From Vanrija pseudolonga (Eukaryota; Basidiomycota; Tremellomycetes; Trichosporonales; Trichosporonaceae): a DNA stretch of 64,000 nucleotides. Shown one piece after another: positions 10,172 to 22,021 of this stretch (positions are counted from its first letter, which is position 1; every line of letters starts with the position of its first letter). Under the pieces are notes generated by a model, which saw only the letters and a program-made list of their open reading frames with translations, was not told where the DNA came from and did not search any database. Location of the stretch: positions 1,178,001 through 1,242,000 of the forward strand of contig NC_085849.1 in assembly GCF_020906515.1 (NCBI RefSeq), written 5' to 3'. The position numbers and the translations under genes were made by a program.

Positions 10172-13100
10172 TCACACGACAACGGTGGCCGGCGGAGCCG
10201 ACACAATCACAGATGGAGGCTGGGCCTGGGGCGCCGAGTCGCCGAGTCCAAGCGCCGAGGTTGGGGCGGGGAGAGCAGCACCGGAGGTACCCGGAAGGCC
10301 AGCCGTGGCGACCTGTGGCGTACCAGTGACCGACGTCGCGAGGGACGCAACCGCGGTAACGTCGCCAGTGCCAGCAAACCCAAGGGCCGCCTGGGCTTCT
10401 GCTGCAATCGCCGCCTGCTCAATCGCCTTGGCCGCTTCGTCCTTCTCCTTGCGCCAGTTCATCTTCGAGTCATTGACAAGCTTGAGCTTGGCAGCACGCT
10501 GAGCCGAGATCGGCGCACGACGTGACGACCGAGCCTGGTCCAGTCGGATGGCGTCCGACGAGAACCCTGGCAGCGAGCGGCCAAACAGAGACTCTGTGGT
10601 GTGTCAGTTGAAGATCCAACATGAGCGTGTCAACCCACCATAGGCAAACTGCACATCCTTGCGGTCGATCGCCCCAGCCTTGCGGTGCTTGGCCAGCTGG
10701 CAGCTAGTCTGAGTCACGAGGTCAATGTACTCGTCCGCCATGTCGAGAAGGACGTCCTCCACTGGCCGGTCGATCTGGAAGCTCTTGTCGATTGTCTGCG
10801 CAAACTCTTGCACCTTGAGCTTCTTTTGGCCAGGCATGCCGCTGCCCTCGAGGTCATGCTTCTTGCCAGCCTTCTCCAATGCCTCGCTCTTGGCGTCGGC
10901 GTCGCCCTCGGCCAGTGCGCGCAGGTCGGAAGGAAGCTTCTCGCCGAGCACACCGGCCAGAACGGGGACGGTGGACATGCCCTCGAGGAGCGTGGAGCGA
11001 CCAGCCGAACGCGTAGACTGCTGCTGCAGACGGAGGAGGCTTTCTCTAAGCGCGGCATCATTCTCAGCCGACGGCTGCCAGGAGACCTTGGACAGCAGCG
11101 AATTGGAGCGGTCAAGCGCTCCCGACACCACATCGTTTGTCGAACGCTGTGGCACAGTCTGGGCCTGAGGCACAACGTTCTTCTTATCCAAGTCGGATAA
11201 AATGAGCGCCGGTGTCATGTGCTGACCAGGAACGAACCCTGGGCGAACCGGCTGCTGGCCTGGTGCAACGGGGATGCCACCGGGGAAGAGGCGCTGTGGC
11301 TGCGTCGGCTGGCCGGGTTGTGGGGTGCCACCGGCGGCGCTCGACGGCGTGCCCACGGACGGAGCGGTGGGGCGGACCTGGGGCGACTGCGTGGCGGTCG
11401 GCGTGCTAGGCTGCTGCTGAGCTGCCAGATTGCGCTGCTTGTTCGCTGGGATGTGAAGGTTGGGCACGTTGTTGAGGACAGGGAAGCCCATTGGCGTAGG
11501 TGGCCGGACCTGCATCTGAGAGGCGTTGCCTTGCATCGGAACACCACCCATGTGCTGCTGCTGCTGCTGTTGTTGGGCTTGTTGCTGAGCCTGCTGCAAC
11601 AGTTGCTGCTGCTGCTGCTGGTCGGGCTGCTGCATCTGTTGCTGCTGTTGCTGTTGCTGCTGAGCTGTCTGCTGCTGTTGCTGCTGCTGAAGCTGCTGGG
11701 CCGCCTGGAGCTGAGCCTGCTGCTGCTGGGCTTGCTGCTGCTGGGCTTGCTGCTGGGCCTGCTGAGCGGCGGCGGCGACCTGTTGAGCCTGCTGAGCCTG
11801 CTGAGACTGCTGCTGTGCTGCTTGGGCAGCGGCCTGCTGTTGTGCTTGCTGCTGAGCGAGCTGAGTCGTCTGCAACGAGATGTTGGAGTGGTACAACGCT
11901 CTAAGCTTGGGATTCTATAGAGAGAGTGTGTGTTAGCCGTCATTCAACCTCCAAGTCAAAATCAGGCACGTACTCTCTCAAAGGCCTTCTCCCTGTCCTG
12001 CTCAGATAGGGTCGCGAGCTTAGCACGGATGTCAGCCCAGTTGTTGGCGACCTGTGCGGGGGGACGGGGAGAGCCAAAGTTGTTGCCAGCGGCAAGTGCT
12101 GCCCCCTGTGCTGCTTGTGCTGCCTGTGCTGCCTGCGCTGCCTGCGCTGCTTGCGCTGCCTGTGCCATCTGCTGAGGAGTGAACTGAACGCCTGCCGCCT
12201 GGGCATTTTGTTGTTGCTGTTGGAGAAGCTGGGCCGCCTGAGCCGCCTGGAGGACTTGCTGAGCTTGCTGGTGCTGCAAGCCTTGCAGCATGTTGGGCTG
12301 GCCGCCGTTTGCAAGCTGTTGCTGGGCTTGCGCCAAAGCCTGCGCCTGCGCCTGCGTGCGGTTCGCCGCTGCTTGCTGGTTGGCCAGTTGTTGCTGCCGG
12401 AGCAACAGCTGCGGGTTCTGCTGGAGCAAGAACTGCTGCTGTTGCTGCTGGTGGAGCTGTTGCTGCTGTTGCGGAGTGAGCATTTGGCCTTGCTGGGCGA
12501 ACTGAGCGAGCTGCTGTGGCGCGAACTGGGCCATTTGATCAGGGCCGAGGCCGGCAGCGGCCGCGGCAGCCTGCTGCTGCTGCTGTTGCTGCTGGTGGCG
12601 AGCGAGCGCAGCTTGCCTTTGCTGCTGAGCCTGCAGGTGAGCAATCTGCTGGGCGGCGAGCATGGCGGTCGGCTGCGAGGTCGCGTTACCCTGCTGGGGT
12701 GACTGCTGGCTGACGTTGTTGGCTAGGTTCTGGCGGATCGTCTGCTGTCGCTGGCTGATCTGCTGGAGGTAGTTCTTGACTTCGGGCGTGCTGATGAGCG
12801 CGTCAAACTGGATCTGTCAGTACAACACTCTTCCAGGCGAGTATTGCTCACCGTCTTCTGCATTTCAGGAGGCATTTGACCTAATTGGCGCAGTTTGAGA
12901 AGTTCAGGCATGTTGGCAATGATCTTGCTTGGATCGCTCCCAAACATGTTCAGCCCTTGGGGCGGTCCTCCACCAGCCGCACCAGGCGTGCCTGCTTGGG
13001 CGATACCGGGCCCCGCGCCGCCGCTCGCGGCAGCCTGCATGCGCTGTGCAACTGGAGACTGTCCCAGAGCAGCCTGGTTGGCCATTGGTGACTGCTGCGC

Positions 13101-13797
13101 CTGTGGAGAGGGTGTCGCAATTGCGGCCCCCAATGGGTTCAATGGGTTCGCGAGAGGGGTGGCGACGGCACCTGCCGGTGTCCCGGCTTGTTGTTGCTGC
13201 TGCTGTTGTTGCTGTTGTTGCTGCTGCGCTTGCTGCTGCTGCTGTTGTTGCTGCTGCTGTAACCTGTGTTGTGTTGCAAGGATCTGTAACTGCTGCTGAT
13301 GGGCCGCCTGCTGCGCCTGCACTTGCTGAGGCGTCTGTTGCTGACCGAGCTGCTGCTGTTGTGCCTGTTGCTGTTGCTGTAGACGGATCTGCTCTGCCAG
13401 CGCTGCCTGCTCCAGGGATATCAGCAATCTCTTTCTCCTACACATAGAGCACACTTACGTTTTGGGCCAGCTGCTGAGCCTGCTGAACATTCATCTGCTG
13501 GGGTTGCTGCATGCCGACTCGTGGGCTGGGCGTTTGACCGACCTGACCGGCTTGCGGCGGCCGAATTACGGACGGGCCTGCTTGTCCTGCTGCTGCCGCT
13601 GCTGCTGCCGCCTGTGCTTGTGCTTGTTGCTGCTGTGCCGTGGTCTGCTTTCGCCTATTCTGTTGGTCGGCCAACATGAGGTGAACGCGCTTTCTAAGAA
13701 TCTCATTTCGCACGTCTGGCGACATCTGCTTCTCGGCGGGAGTAAGAATCTGTGGAAACTTGGCGAGGACCGCCTCCATGTTGATCGGGCCCGACAT
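10172..13797 (-). CDS. TAF12: TFIID/SAGA subunit TAF12, histone-fold, glutamine-rich
   Basis: TAF12 is an H2B-like histone-fold subunit shared by TFIID and SAGA, pairing with TAF4 or Ada1. Five exons (13797-13459, 13406-12852, 12813-11974, 11914-10639, 10593-10172) sum exactly to 1143 codons. The histone fold lies near residues 910-980: IDKSFQIDRPVEDVLLDMAD, EYIDLVTQTSCQLAKHRKAG and DRKDVQFAYESLFGRSLPGF. The last motif is created by splicing exons 4 and 5. The first 800 or so residues are dominated by Q, QA and QQL runs, likely intrinsically disordered activation or condensate-type sequence. The protein is far larger than yeast TAF12 (539 residues) because of this expansion. The start at 13797 (MSGPINMEAVLAKFPQILTP) opens a well-conserved-looking helix before the repeats. 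Confidence 0.9.
11560..11870. repeat. CTG/CAG-rich polyglutamine-coding tract
   Basis: This is interrupted CTG/TTG triplet repeat on the plus strand, encoding glutamine-rich stretches of TAF12 on the minus strand. A second, purer run lies at about 13190-13260. Confidence 0.8.
12107..12165. repeat. Nine-base tandem repeat in TAF12
   Basis: About six imperfect copies of TGYGCTGCC encode a repeating Ala-Ala-Gln string in TAF12. This is a coding minisatellite distinct from the CAG runs. Confidence 0.75.
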
Positions 13798-14516
13798 GTT
13801 GCCTCCCCAATGCGCTGGAGCCTACTGTCGGGAATTGGGGCCGTGATGGTCCCAGCCGAGTGATGAAGTGGAGACGGCGCCAAGGGGTGGCCGGCGGTGA
13901 CGAGAGGGGTGCGAGCAAGCCCCCGGTGATCTCGAGTCGCGGCAATGGCAAGGCTGGGCCTAGAAAACGAGGGCAACAATGCACCGTGTGTCGAGTCGTT
14001 CCGTGTCGTCTTTTGTGCAAAGGGGTATGCGTATGGGACGACTTGTGACCAAGTGGGATGGATGTGAAGAAAGTTGGATGAAGATGGACAAGGCGTAGTG
14101 ATGAAACACCACAGCCAAGTGAGAGGGGAGGGAGGGTGGGGGGTGGTCGGTGGATGCTCCTCCTGGGTGGCGGCTTCGGCGGAGGCGGCGGCAGTAGCCG
14201 TTGCTCGTCAGTCTCCTCGCACACCCCATTGTGCCAATCAACTGGCACCATTGTTCCCACTCGCACCAGTGCTCGGTCACGTCTCACTCAAGTGCATTGG
14301 AATGTCTATGGCTAAAAGTACATTCACTACGGGCAAGCACAAGTGCCCGTGCATCGAGAACAGCTCGGCTTTTCTCGTCTCTATAGTCCGTCTCTTGCTC
14401 AAGGACGGGGTTCACCCGGCGGTGGCGAAGAAGGGCGACTCGGCGGGTCTGTGCGCGCAAAGAAGAGGTCGCTGATAGTGACATCAGCATGACTCTGGTC
14501 GCAGTACGCAACCGAC
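13798..14516. other. Intergenic region between TAF12 and NHX
   Basis: This is the TAF12 promoter (leftward) and the 3' flank of the NHX gene. It contains a GGC/GGCGGA-rich patch near 14160-14200 and no supportable gene. Confidence 0.5.
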
Positions 14517-16789
14517 TTACCCAAAGTTTCTGCCAACGCCTGCCTTGACCTTGCCATTCTCGCTCTCCGTGTCCTGTGCGCTGCCAGGGGTTGGGTCCGG
14601 TGACGCATCCCGAGGAGAACCCGCGTCATACTCGTTGAGCGCGGTAGAGCTGGCCTTCTGGGCCTTCTTGGCATGGTGACGACGCGCTGTCACCGAGTTG
14701 GAGAACAGGGGCAAGAGGTAACGCTCATCGAGAGCAGTGAACCACTGGCCATCGCGGAAGATCATGCCCTTTCGTGATGGTCCAGCGGTACCTGCCTTAG
14801 CGTCAACTTCGGCAGGGTCCCCGTAGTTTGCAGCTGGGAGAGGCTCCTCGTCCGACTCTTCAGAGTTGGTAGAGAAGCCTGCCGCCGAGGCGCCGCGCGC
14901 CAGACGAGGACGTTGTGACGAGTGGCGCGAACCAGACAGGCGAACGCCTCTCTGGAAGGGCGAGTCGAGCGGCGAGGTGAAGGGTACGTCGTCGTCCTCG
15001 CTGTACATGCCCTGGCCATTCTGTCCAGCATAACGGCGGCTGCCGGGGCCAACTTGGAGCGCAATGTTGCCATGGTGGCTGGTCCAGCCTTCACCCTCCT
15101 CGTCCGAGCTGTCATCGTCATCCTCGACGCCGACGCGGATTCCGAGGACTTCGAGCATACGCGCTGTGGTGCCACCGAAGACGATGACAGTGAGCACGAC
15201 CACGACGAGGACAGTGGTGCGCAGGGCGTCGGCGTTGGGGCCAGTGAAGCCAGTGGCGAGTGCGACGCCGACAGCTCCGCGGAGACCAGCCCAGAAGAGC
15301 ATCATCTGGTAAGAGTGAGGAAGCTCTTCGTAGCGCTGGCCACGAGTGTGGAAGATCCAGTTGATGAGCTCAGCCAGAGGGAAGACGGCGGCGTAACGCG
15401 AAGCCATCACAGCGATCTGAGCGTCAGCCGTGCGTCGCTCCACAGAAACGTACCGCAGACACGAGGATGAAGAAGGGCTTGAACACCTGAACGTCCTGGG
15501 TGAAGAGGTTCAATCCAAGATAGATGAAGATGAAGTTCTCTGACAGCTGGGCGAGAACTTGGAACATGTACTTGGTCGTTCGCTGGGTGCGTTTCGACAT
15601 TGTGTGGTAGGCATAGTGCTTGAGCGTGATCCCACAGAACAGGAGGGACACGATGCCTGACACGATCAGCACAACACGCATCCATTCACTCACCGCTCAT
15701 CTCCAGACCGTTGGAGAAGAAGTAACTGGTGTAAGCCACGAGGGCGACAATACAGCTCTCGATCTGGGGGTAGCTCGCAAGGTGAGAGTGCTTGAGGCCA
15801 AGCGAGCAAGCGAGGCCAAAGGCAACACCAAGTGCCATAGACACGAGGAACGAGAACAAGAACATGCCGACACCGTGGAACAGCGTCGAGACGTAAATGT
15901 CCTGCATCTCCTGGTTGTGGAAGTGGGACAGCGTCCTAGAGAGTCAGCTCCCGCCACATTAGCAACCACAACGTACTGGTACATGACGATAGAGACGGCA
16001 TCGTTCAAGATACTCTCGCCAAAGATGATCGAATAGAGCTTGGGGTCGACCTTTGCCGAGTTGAAGATGGCCAGAATCGTCACGGGGTCCGTGGCAGACA
16101 GCGTTGATCCGAAGATTAGACACTCGAGGAGGCTAAACTTCAAGCCCTCCAAGCCGAGGAACGACCACAGGTAGACCAAGACACTTGGCGCGTCAGCACA
16201 GCGCACCTCCAGCACGTCACCTACCCAATGCCCACGGCTGATATGAACGTCCCCAAGAACGCAAACGTGAGGATGACTCCAAAATTCCTGAAGAAGTTTT
16301 CCTTTGGTTCATCAGTACGCGCCGGGGCCCAGACGCACCTGCTTGAGCTCGTAGCCCGAGTTGAGGATGATGGGCGGGAGGAGGAGATTGAAGAAGACGG
16401 TGTGCTTGAACGCCTGGTCGTGTCAGCCGTGAAGAACGAACATGACGTGCTCGACGTCCATCGTCATGCCCAAGCTGCTACTGCTACTCACAAACATTTC
16501 ACGGATAAGGTGGCCAGGCGCGAGGCGGAAGATGAGGCCGACGAGCATGCCGGCGAAGATGGAGACGACCGTCTCATGGACGGCACGGATACGCTTGATC
16601 TGGAGGTAGTACGAGGTGCAGAGCGCGCCGATGAGGAGCACACAGAGGATACACAGGCCCCATCTGTGCGCGTTAGACTCAGACTAAGGGCGCCCATGAT
16701 GCCGCAACAACTCACGAGGCGTAGAACTCCTCGTTGATGGGGTCGATGGCCTCGGGCGGCTCGGTGATGGGTTTGTTGCCCGCCATCAT
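14517..16789 (-). CDS. NHX1: Sodium/proton exchanger, NHX/NHE family, endosomal type
   Basis: A multispanning antiporter exchanges Na+ or K+ for protons, probably in late endosome or vacuole membranes, controlling lumenal pH and salt tolerance. Eight exons (16789-16716, 16663-16492, 16413-16339, 16301-16225, 16183-15977, 15935-15694, 15656-15454, 15416-14517) sum to 649 codons. Characteristic motifs are VFFNLLLPPIILNSGYELK (the amiloride-region helix), FGSTLSATDPVTILAIFN, and YSIIFGESILNDAVSIVMYQ with the ND ion-binding pair. LSENFIFIYLGLNLF and FWAGLRGAVGVALA follow. About 230 C-terminal residues are cytosolic, acidic and Ser-rich. The stop TAA at 14517-14519 sits in a GGTAAG that could also be a splice donor, so a further 3' exon is not excluded. 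Confidence 0.93.
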
Positions 16790-17422
16790 GGTGGTGGGCT
16801 ATCGTGCGGCCAGTGTGCGGCTGGGCCTCTGTGTATGGGACGTGTGGGAGGCGCGAGCGGTGGGAGGGTGTAGTGGCTGGGTGGCTCGTCGCCGAGCTGA
16901 GAGCTGCGGTCGCAGCGTCTGATCAATCGAGCCTGGTCTTGGAATCGGCCTGTTACTCGTATCTGGATGCTACCAGCTGCTGTCGACGACGTGTTGTGGT
17001 GTCGTAACCGTGTTGTGCAAGAGGCAAGACAAGACGCGATACGCTGGAAGGTCGAGGATCGATCGCTGGGCGTGGTATGCGTCGCAGTTGGCGTCGTGAG
17101 CGGCGTGGAGATTGTAATCGTCACCGCGTCACCGAGGCGGAACGCGACATGAGAAAGGAAGGCGCGGGATCAAACCTTGTCTAAGCCAACTGATCTCGAG
17201 CTGGACCTCCTGGTACTACAAACCCATCGATGCCTTGCAAGAGGTGTACAGCATGTACAGCTTCCCCTTCGATGCAATGTTATACATGTGGTGAGCTTCT
17301 CTCGCCTGCTATGAGATGACCCTGGAGCTTCTTCCGCCGCCAAGCCTCTATCGATGGCCGCTGCGGCTCATTACGCCTCGACTCTTCTGTCCCTCGTCGA
17401 TGCCATTGTCACGACATCCTCG
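16790..17422. other. Intergenic region between NHX and LSM6
   Basis: This holds the NHX promoter and the 3' flank of LSM6, both leftward genes. I see no gene or strong motif. Confidence 0.5.
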
Positions 17423-17830
17423 TTACAAGTCCTCGAGGGCGGAGATGTAGAGAACTGCGGGGTAAGCTCAGCTGGTATTCCAAGAAGCAGGTAGCTGAAC
17501 CCACCATTGTTGCCGCGAAGGAAGGTGTCGCCGTAGCGGTTGGTCAAGCGGCCAGCGACCCACTCCTCCGTGTCCTCGAGCGCGACGTTCATGTAGCCGT
17601 CAAGGCAGGTCAGGAGGCCTAGGGAAGGTGTCAGTGTGTGTCAGTTGGAGGGAAGCAGGCCATGATCGTGGCCACTGGGCCCTGGTCGAGGCGCGCCACT
17701 TACCGTGGTAGTCGATGCCGTTTCCGATGCGAACCTTGACCTTCTTGCCGACAATGTTCTTGAGGAAGTCGGAAGGGGATCCAACGATGGGCTGGTCCTG
17801 GCCCTCCGATTGTGGTGATGGTGAGTCCAT
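17423..17830 (-). CDS. LSM6: U6 snRNA-associated Sm-like protein LSm6
   Basis: LSm6 is one ring subunit of the LSm2-8 complex that binds the U6 snRNA 3' end and of the LSm1-7 complex that promotes mRNA decapping. Three exons (17830-17704, 17618-17505, 17454-17423) sum to 90 codons plus stop. The Sm1 motif reads DFLKNIVGKKVKVRIGNGID, then CLDGYMNVALEDTEEW, and the Sm2 motif is RGNNVLYISALEDL, completed by splicing exons 2 and 3. Length and ending match the family (80-90 residues). The final coding exon is only 32 nt. Confidence 0.95.
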
Positions 17831-18306
17831 GGTGTGTGAGTGAGTTGGTGTGGTGTGAGATGAAGACGAGGAAGGAAGGAGGAGAGCTCGTATCAACAAC
17901 AGGAGTTGGTCGCTGGCTGGGACGCTGCGGTGACGCTGGGTGGGGTGGGTGCATGATGGGATAAATGATACCGGATAAATCCAAGAATAATAATTGCGGG
18001 ATCAAACGGTAGTAGCATCCACCGTGCGTGACCTACCTGGCGCAAGCATCATCACCCATCACAGGTGTGCCCCTTAAAGGACGGCAGCGGCCAAGGTGAT
18101 GTTGACGTCTTGACCAAGTCACCTGACTCGACTCCCATCTCTCCCACGGCCCCCCCGCCAAGTGACATCAGGCATCCAGACCACCCACCGAGACACCCAT
18201 CCAAGCATCCACAACGCGCGCAACCAACACACACACATCTCAAACGCGTGTACAAACCCTTCTTGCACCCTCCCTCCCTCCCCCCTCCCCCGCAAGCCAT
18301 CGCAAA
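17831..18306. other. Divergent promoter between LSM6 and CBF1
   Basis: This short region serves both genes. It has an AT-rich patch (about 17955-18000, GGATAAAT repeated) and a long pyrimidine tract just before the CBF1 ATG (about 18265-18300). No CACGTG box is present here. Confidence 0.55.
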
Positions 18307-19334
18307 ATGTCCCTCGCGACCGCGCAGGGCGGTACCAGCCCCGCCAAAGACGGCGACCTCCCCTCTGCAGCGGCCGCCACCTCGCCGCGCCAAGCCTCCG
18401 AGGACCCGTTCGCAAACCTCGACCCGTCGCTGCATCCCGTCACGCTCAACAGCGTCGAGACCGAGGCGCAGAACCCCCTCACCCACTTTGCCCAGCACGT
18501 GCTCGATGACCACGATGGCGGGCTGCTCGGCTTCAACGTCGACGGTGACCAGGGTAACGCGTTGTTTACGGCCACGGGCGAGGCGAGATTCGGCGAGCTC
18601 TTAGAAGCGGCCGGCCAGAGCGAGCGCGTCCTCGAGCAGCAGTCGACAAACGGCGGCCACGACGACGCGTTCACCATCAACTCGCTCGAGGCTGGCGCGG
18701 AGGGCGGCCACAACGAGGAGGTGGGCGAGGATGGTGTGGTCAAGATGGGCAGGCTCGTCGGCCGCCCGAAGCGGCGACGCGATGGAGAAGAGATAATCGT
18801 CGGCCCCGTGGAGAATGGCGAGCCCATCGACCCCATCAAGATGAAGAAGGACAGCCACGTGCGTCGCGTTATGGCTTGGTGCCACATTGGGCTCTACTGA
18901 CAGTCCCGCAGAAAGAGGTTGAGCGCAGGCGGCGAGAGAACATCAACGACGGAATCAACGAGATTGCGCGTCTCGTTCCCGGCGGCAGTGAGAAGATGGG
19001 CAAGGGCATGCTACTGCGCCGCGCTGCCGACTACCTGGGCGACATTGCGAACAAGATGGGTCGCTTTGATGAGGAGCTGACGAGCAAGGACCGCGAGAAG
19101 CAGACGATCCAGGTGGGTGTGGCTGACGATGGATCTCTATGCAGCCACTAACCCTCCCAGTCCGAGCTCGTGCACTCGCAAGCCCGCTTGGCCGAGGAGC
19201 ACGCGCGTTCGATGCGCTTCGAGACGTCGTGGCGCGAGGCCGAGGACCGCGCGGCGGCCTCGCAGTTCGAGGTGGATCGCCTCAAGACCGAGATCGAGCA
19301 GCTGAAAAAGAAGCTGGCGGAGCAGGAGGCATGA
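18307..19334 (+). CDS. CBF1: bHLH transcription factor, Cbf1 type
   Basis: The protein is a basic helix-loop-helix factor expected to bind CACGTG boxes. Cbf1 controls sulfur metabolism in yeasts and, in Candida, ribosomal protein genes. Three exons (18307-18858, 18912-19112, 19161-19334) sum to 308 codons. The DNA-binding block DSHKEVERRRRENINDGINE (about residues 182-201) carries the H/E/R residues that read CACGTG, and it is assembled across the exon 1/2 junction. The helix-loop-helix follows (IARLVPGGSEKMGKGMLLRR), then a C-terminal coiled coil (RLKTEIEQLKKKLAEQEA). The N-terminal 150 residues are acidic and low-complexity. A basic GRPKRRR patch before the bHLH may be a nuclear localisation signal. 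Confidence 0.9.
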
Positions 19335-19527
19335 GTTGAGCTGTGAAGCTGGTTGTTCCAGACTAGACGCCGAGGCGATGTTGTATGTGTAGAGAGGCGG
19401 GCGATGACCGTTACGTGTTTGGAGCAGATGAATGGACTGGCAGCACAAGGATCAGCGGACTGTGTGTGTGTGGTGTGGCAGTGGACCAAACAAGGAGGAT
19501 GCGTCCATTAGCAAAAGAGTAATCAAC

Positions 19528-19598
19528 TTCCCGTCGGAGAATCGAACTCCGATCTCCCGCGTGACAAGCGAGCATACTAGCCGTTATACGAACGGGAA
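19528..19598 (-). tRNA. tRNA-Asp (anticodon GTC)
   Basis: This is a 71-base cloverleaf without an intron. The acceptor stem TTCCCGT pairs with ACGGGAA. The D arm is GTATAACGGCTAGTAT, the anticodon loop TTGTCAC is closed by CTCGC/GCGGG, and the T arm TCGGAGTTCGATTCTCCGA contains the box B consensus GGTTCGATTCC-like sequence. The pattern matches eukaryotic tRNA-Asp. A run of four T lies about 12 bases downstream, suiting Pol III termination. Confidence 0.96.
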
Positions 19599-20030
19599 CA
19601 AATTTGTGTTAACACGCTGATTAGCAACTTCGCACGCTCATAAGCTGGCAAGAAGCGGAGGTTCGTCGGTGTTGACTGCCGTGATGTTGTCTGATGATCG
19701 TGTAGGTTCGTTGTGTGGGCGAAGGCGACGTGCCACTGAGGGCTGAGGGATTGCAGCGTTCCTTCCCGTGGTTTAGGTTGCCGTGTGCCTATGACGACGA
19801 CGACGGCCGCCTGCGCATCCCATGCCTGGGTCCTTTGTGTGCCTCCACCTACGCGTTTCACCTCCACCTCGTGACCGATTGTTGTTGTTGTGGCGGCGAT
19901 AAACGTGTCCGGGTGGCCGTAGTCACGCGTGATGCGCACGGGGCCCAACTAGCCTAGGACCCATTAAAGCACACGGCGACTGTAATCTCATCGCACATCG
20001 CATTCACACCCATACGCTGCCGCAGCCAGC
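19599..20030. other. Intergenic region between tRNA-Asp and the bestrophin gene
   Basis: This holds the upstream side of the tRNA gene and the promoter of the bestrophin-like gene. I see no further gene. Confidence 0.5.
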
Positions 20031-22021
20031 ATGGACGACGCGACGCCAGTCAAGCACAAGGCAAAGCACACCACCACCAAGGGCATGGTGCGTCGTCGCG
20101 CGCGGGCTTTGGACGGCACTGACGGCGGCGGCAGGGCGGGGCAGCGAACAGGAGGACGCTGGCGTCCCTCCTGCGCATGCAGACGGTGGAGGACAGCAAG
20201 CCGAGGGTGAGTGGGGGAGCAGGCGTAGGGAGGCACTTGCGATGGCTGACTCGCTCGCTCGCAGCTCTCCAAGATATCCTGGCTCGACGACGTCCTCGTC
20301 TACCGCCCCTCCATCATCCCCATCGTCATCCGGCCCGTGCTCTTCATCACGCTGTTTGCGGCCGGCGTGGCGCTCGCGTCGGTCGTCTACGGCAAGCAGG
20401 TAGCCTTGACCAACAACGTCGGTGGGTAGATGACTTGAGCCAGTGATTGCCATCTGACCACTCAGTCCCCCTGCTCTCTGTCGTCGTCGGCCTGCTGCTT
20501 GGTACGTCTGCCCTCGGTACCCAGCTCACACTCCAGTGTTCCGCAACTCGACAGCGTACGAGCGCTATGCAGAGTACGTTCCACGTCGCAGACCCCCGCT
20601 GATCACCGTCTCCAGGGGCCGCAAGGACTTTACGATGTTGCTGTCGAATGCCCGCAACCTGGCACGCGTGGGTGCGAGCTAGACGACGGCCCTAACCAAC
20701 CCCCAGGTCATCTGGATCAACGTCGTGCCCCCGCCACCAGGGGAAGGACCGCTGATGGACCGCGACGCGCTGACGGAGCGCAAGCGCGAGCTGATCCGCC
20801 TCGTCGTAGGGTTCGTCTTCGCGACCAAGCACTACCTGCGCGCCGAGGGCGGCGTGCACCATGCCGATCTGCAGGCGCTGCTCCCCAAGGCGCTGCTCGA
20901 GTCGGCAATGGGGGCGTGTACCCCGCCAGACGAAGAGGCAGTGGGCGGCGGTGACATCCTCGACGCGCCGACAGTCATGAGCCCGCGGTCGTATTCCATG
21001 TCCGCAGTGTCGATCGGCGACGAGGAGGAGAATATCGGCGGGTCCGGCGGATCCGGGTCCAGCTCGCCGAGGAAGCGCACCGTGTCCAAGTCGTACTCCG
21101 CATCACCGAACAACAAGCCAGAGACGGTGTCATCATGGATCGGTGGCGAGAAGAAGAAGCCTGTGCGCCGGCCCACGGCTGTGCGCGTGAGACCGGTTCT
21201 CGAGGTGGAAGTGAAGAACACGGTGTATCTGTCCTCGTCCAAGTCGACGACAACGCTCAACGAGCGCACGCCGCTGATCAAGTCGGGCGTGAGGCCTGAT
21301 ATCCGGAGGACGAACGACGACGTCGACAGACAGTCGGTGGCCGGCCTCGGCCGCCTTGTTGAGGTCGGGCTCCCGCTGATCATGTGAGTTGTGCGGAAGC
21401 ACGAGCACGCTGACGACCCCAGCGCACACGAGATCAGCCGCGGCCTGTTCCGCTTCAGGCGCCAGGGATGCCTCGAGGCGATCGGCCCGGCGGGGTTCAA
21501 CGCGATGCAGGGGTTCGTGCAGTCCATGACCAACCAGCTGGGCTCGATGGAGCGGATGTGAGTGGTGTGGTGCCGCGTAGGGGGTGAGCACTGACACCGC
21601 AGTGTGTAAGTCGTGTCAGTGCATGCCCCACCTGACCACAGCCAAACGCCCCTCCCCTACGTCTTCTGCGTGCACCTCAAGCAGTGCGTGACGCTGTATC
21701 TCCTGTGCCTCCCGTTCGTGCTCGTCGAGAGCCTGGGCTGGAAGATGATCCCAATCGTGACCTGCACGGCGTTCACGCTGTGCGGCGTCGAGGGCATCGC
21801 AGCGCAGATCGAGCAGCCGTTCGGCACCGACCCAAGCGACCTCAACCTCGACCTGTTCTGCACCGAGCTGCTGTGCGAGTGCGAGTGAGTGTGGTGGTGT
21901 GAGCGGCGCTGACTCGCGCAGGGCTATTATCGAGAAGCTGCCGCAGGGCGACGACGACGAGGAGATTGTGTTCACCCGCTCTGCGTCGCAGCGCAAGATT
22001 GACGACGAGGACGGAGAGTAG
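20031..22021 (+). CDS. Bestrophin-like (UPF0187/RFP-TM) anion channel
   Basis: Bestrophin-family proteins form pentameric chloride or bicarbonate channels; fungal members are poorly studied and may act in plasma or organelle membranes. The gene has about ten short exons beginning at ATG 20031 and ending at TAG 22019-22021. The N-terminal block SKISWLDDVLVYRPSIIP leads into the first membrane helix (VIRPVLFITLFAAGVALAS). The hallmark VFRNSTAYERYAEGRKDF (RNxxAYxRxxEGR) follows. A second block (VHLKQCVTLYLLCLPFVLVE, then the GVEGIAAQIEQPFGTDPSDL signature) closes the channel domain. A hydrophilic Ser-rich insert of about 150 residues (20920-21340) separates the halves. The C-terminus is acidic. 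Confidence 0.88.

Noticed and set aside
11212-11920. Leucine- and alanine-rich frames opposite the TAF12 glutamine tract
   Set aside because: CAG repeats read on the other strand or in other frames give poly-Leu, poly-Ala and poly-Cys. Only the glutamine frame connects to the TAF12 histone fold.
11560-13400. A repeat array that might suggest CRISPR
   Set aside because: The repeats are contiguous trinucleotides without spacers, inside a coding gene of a eukaryote.
14399-14516. A further 3' exon of the NHX gene after 14517
   Set aside because: The stop sits in a GGTAAG that could be a donor, but no convincing acceptor or conserved tail followed, so the simple stop was kept.
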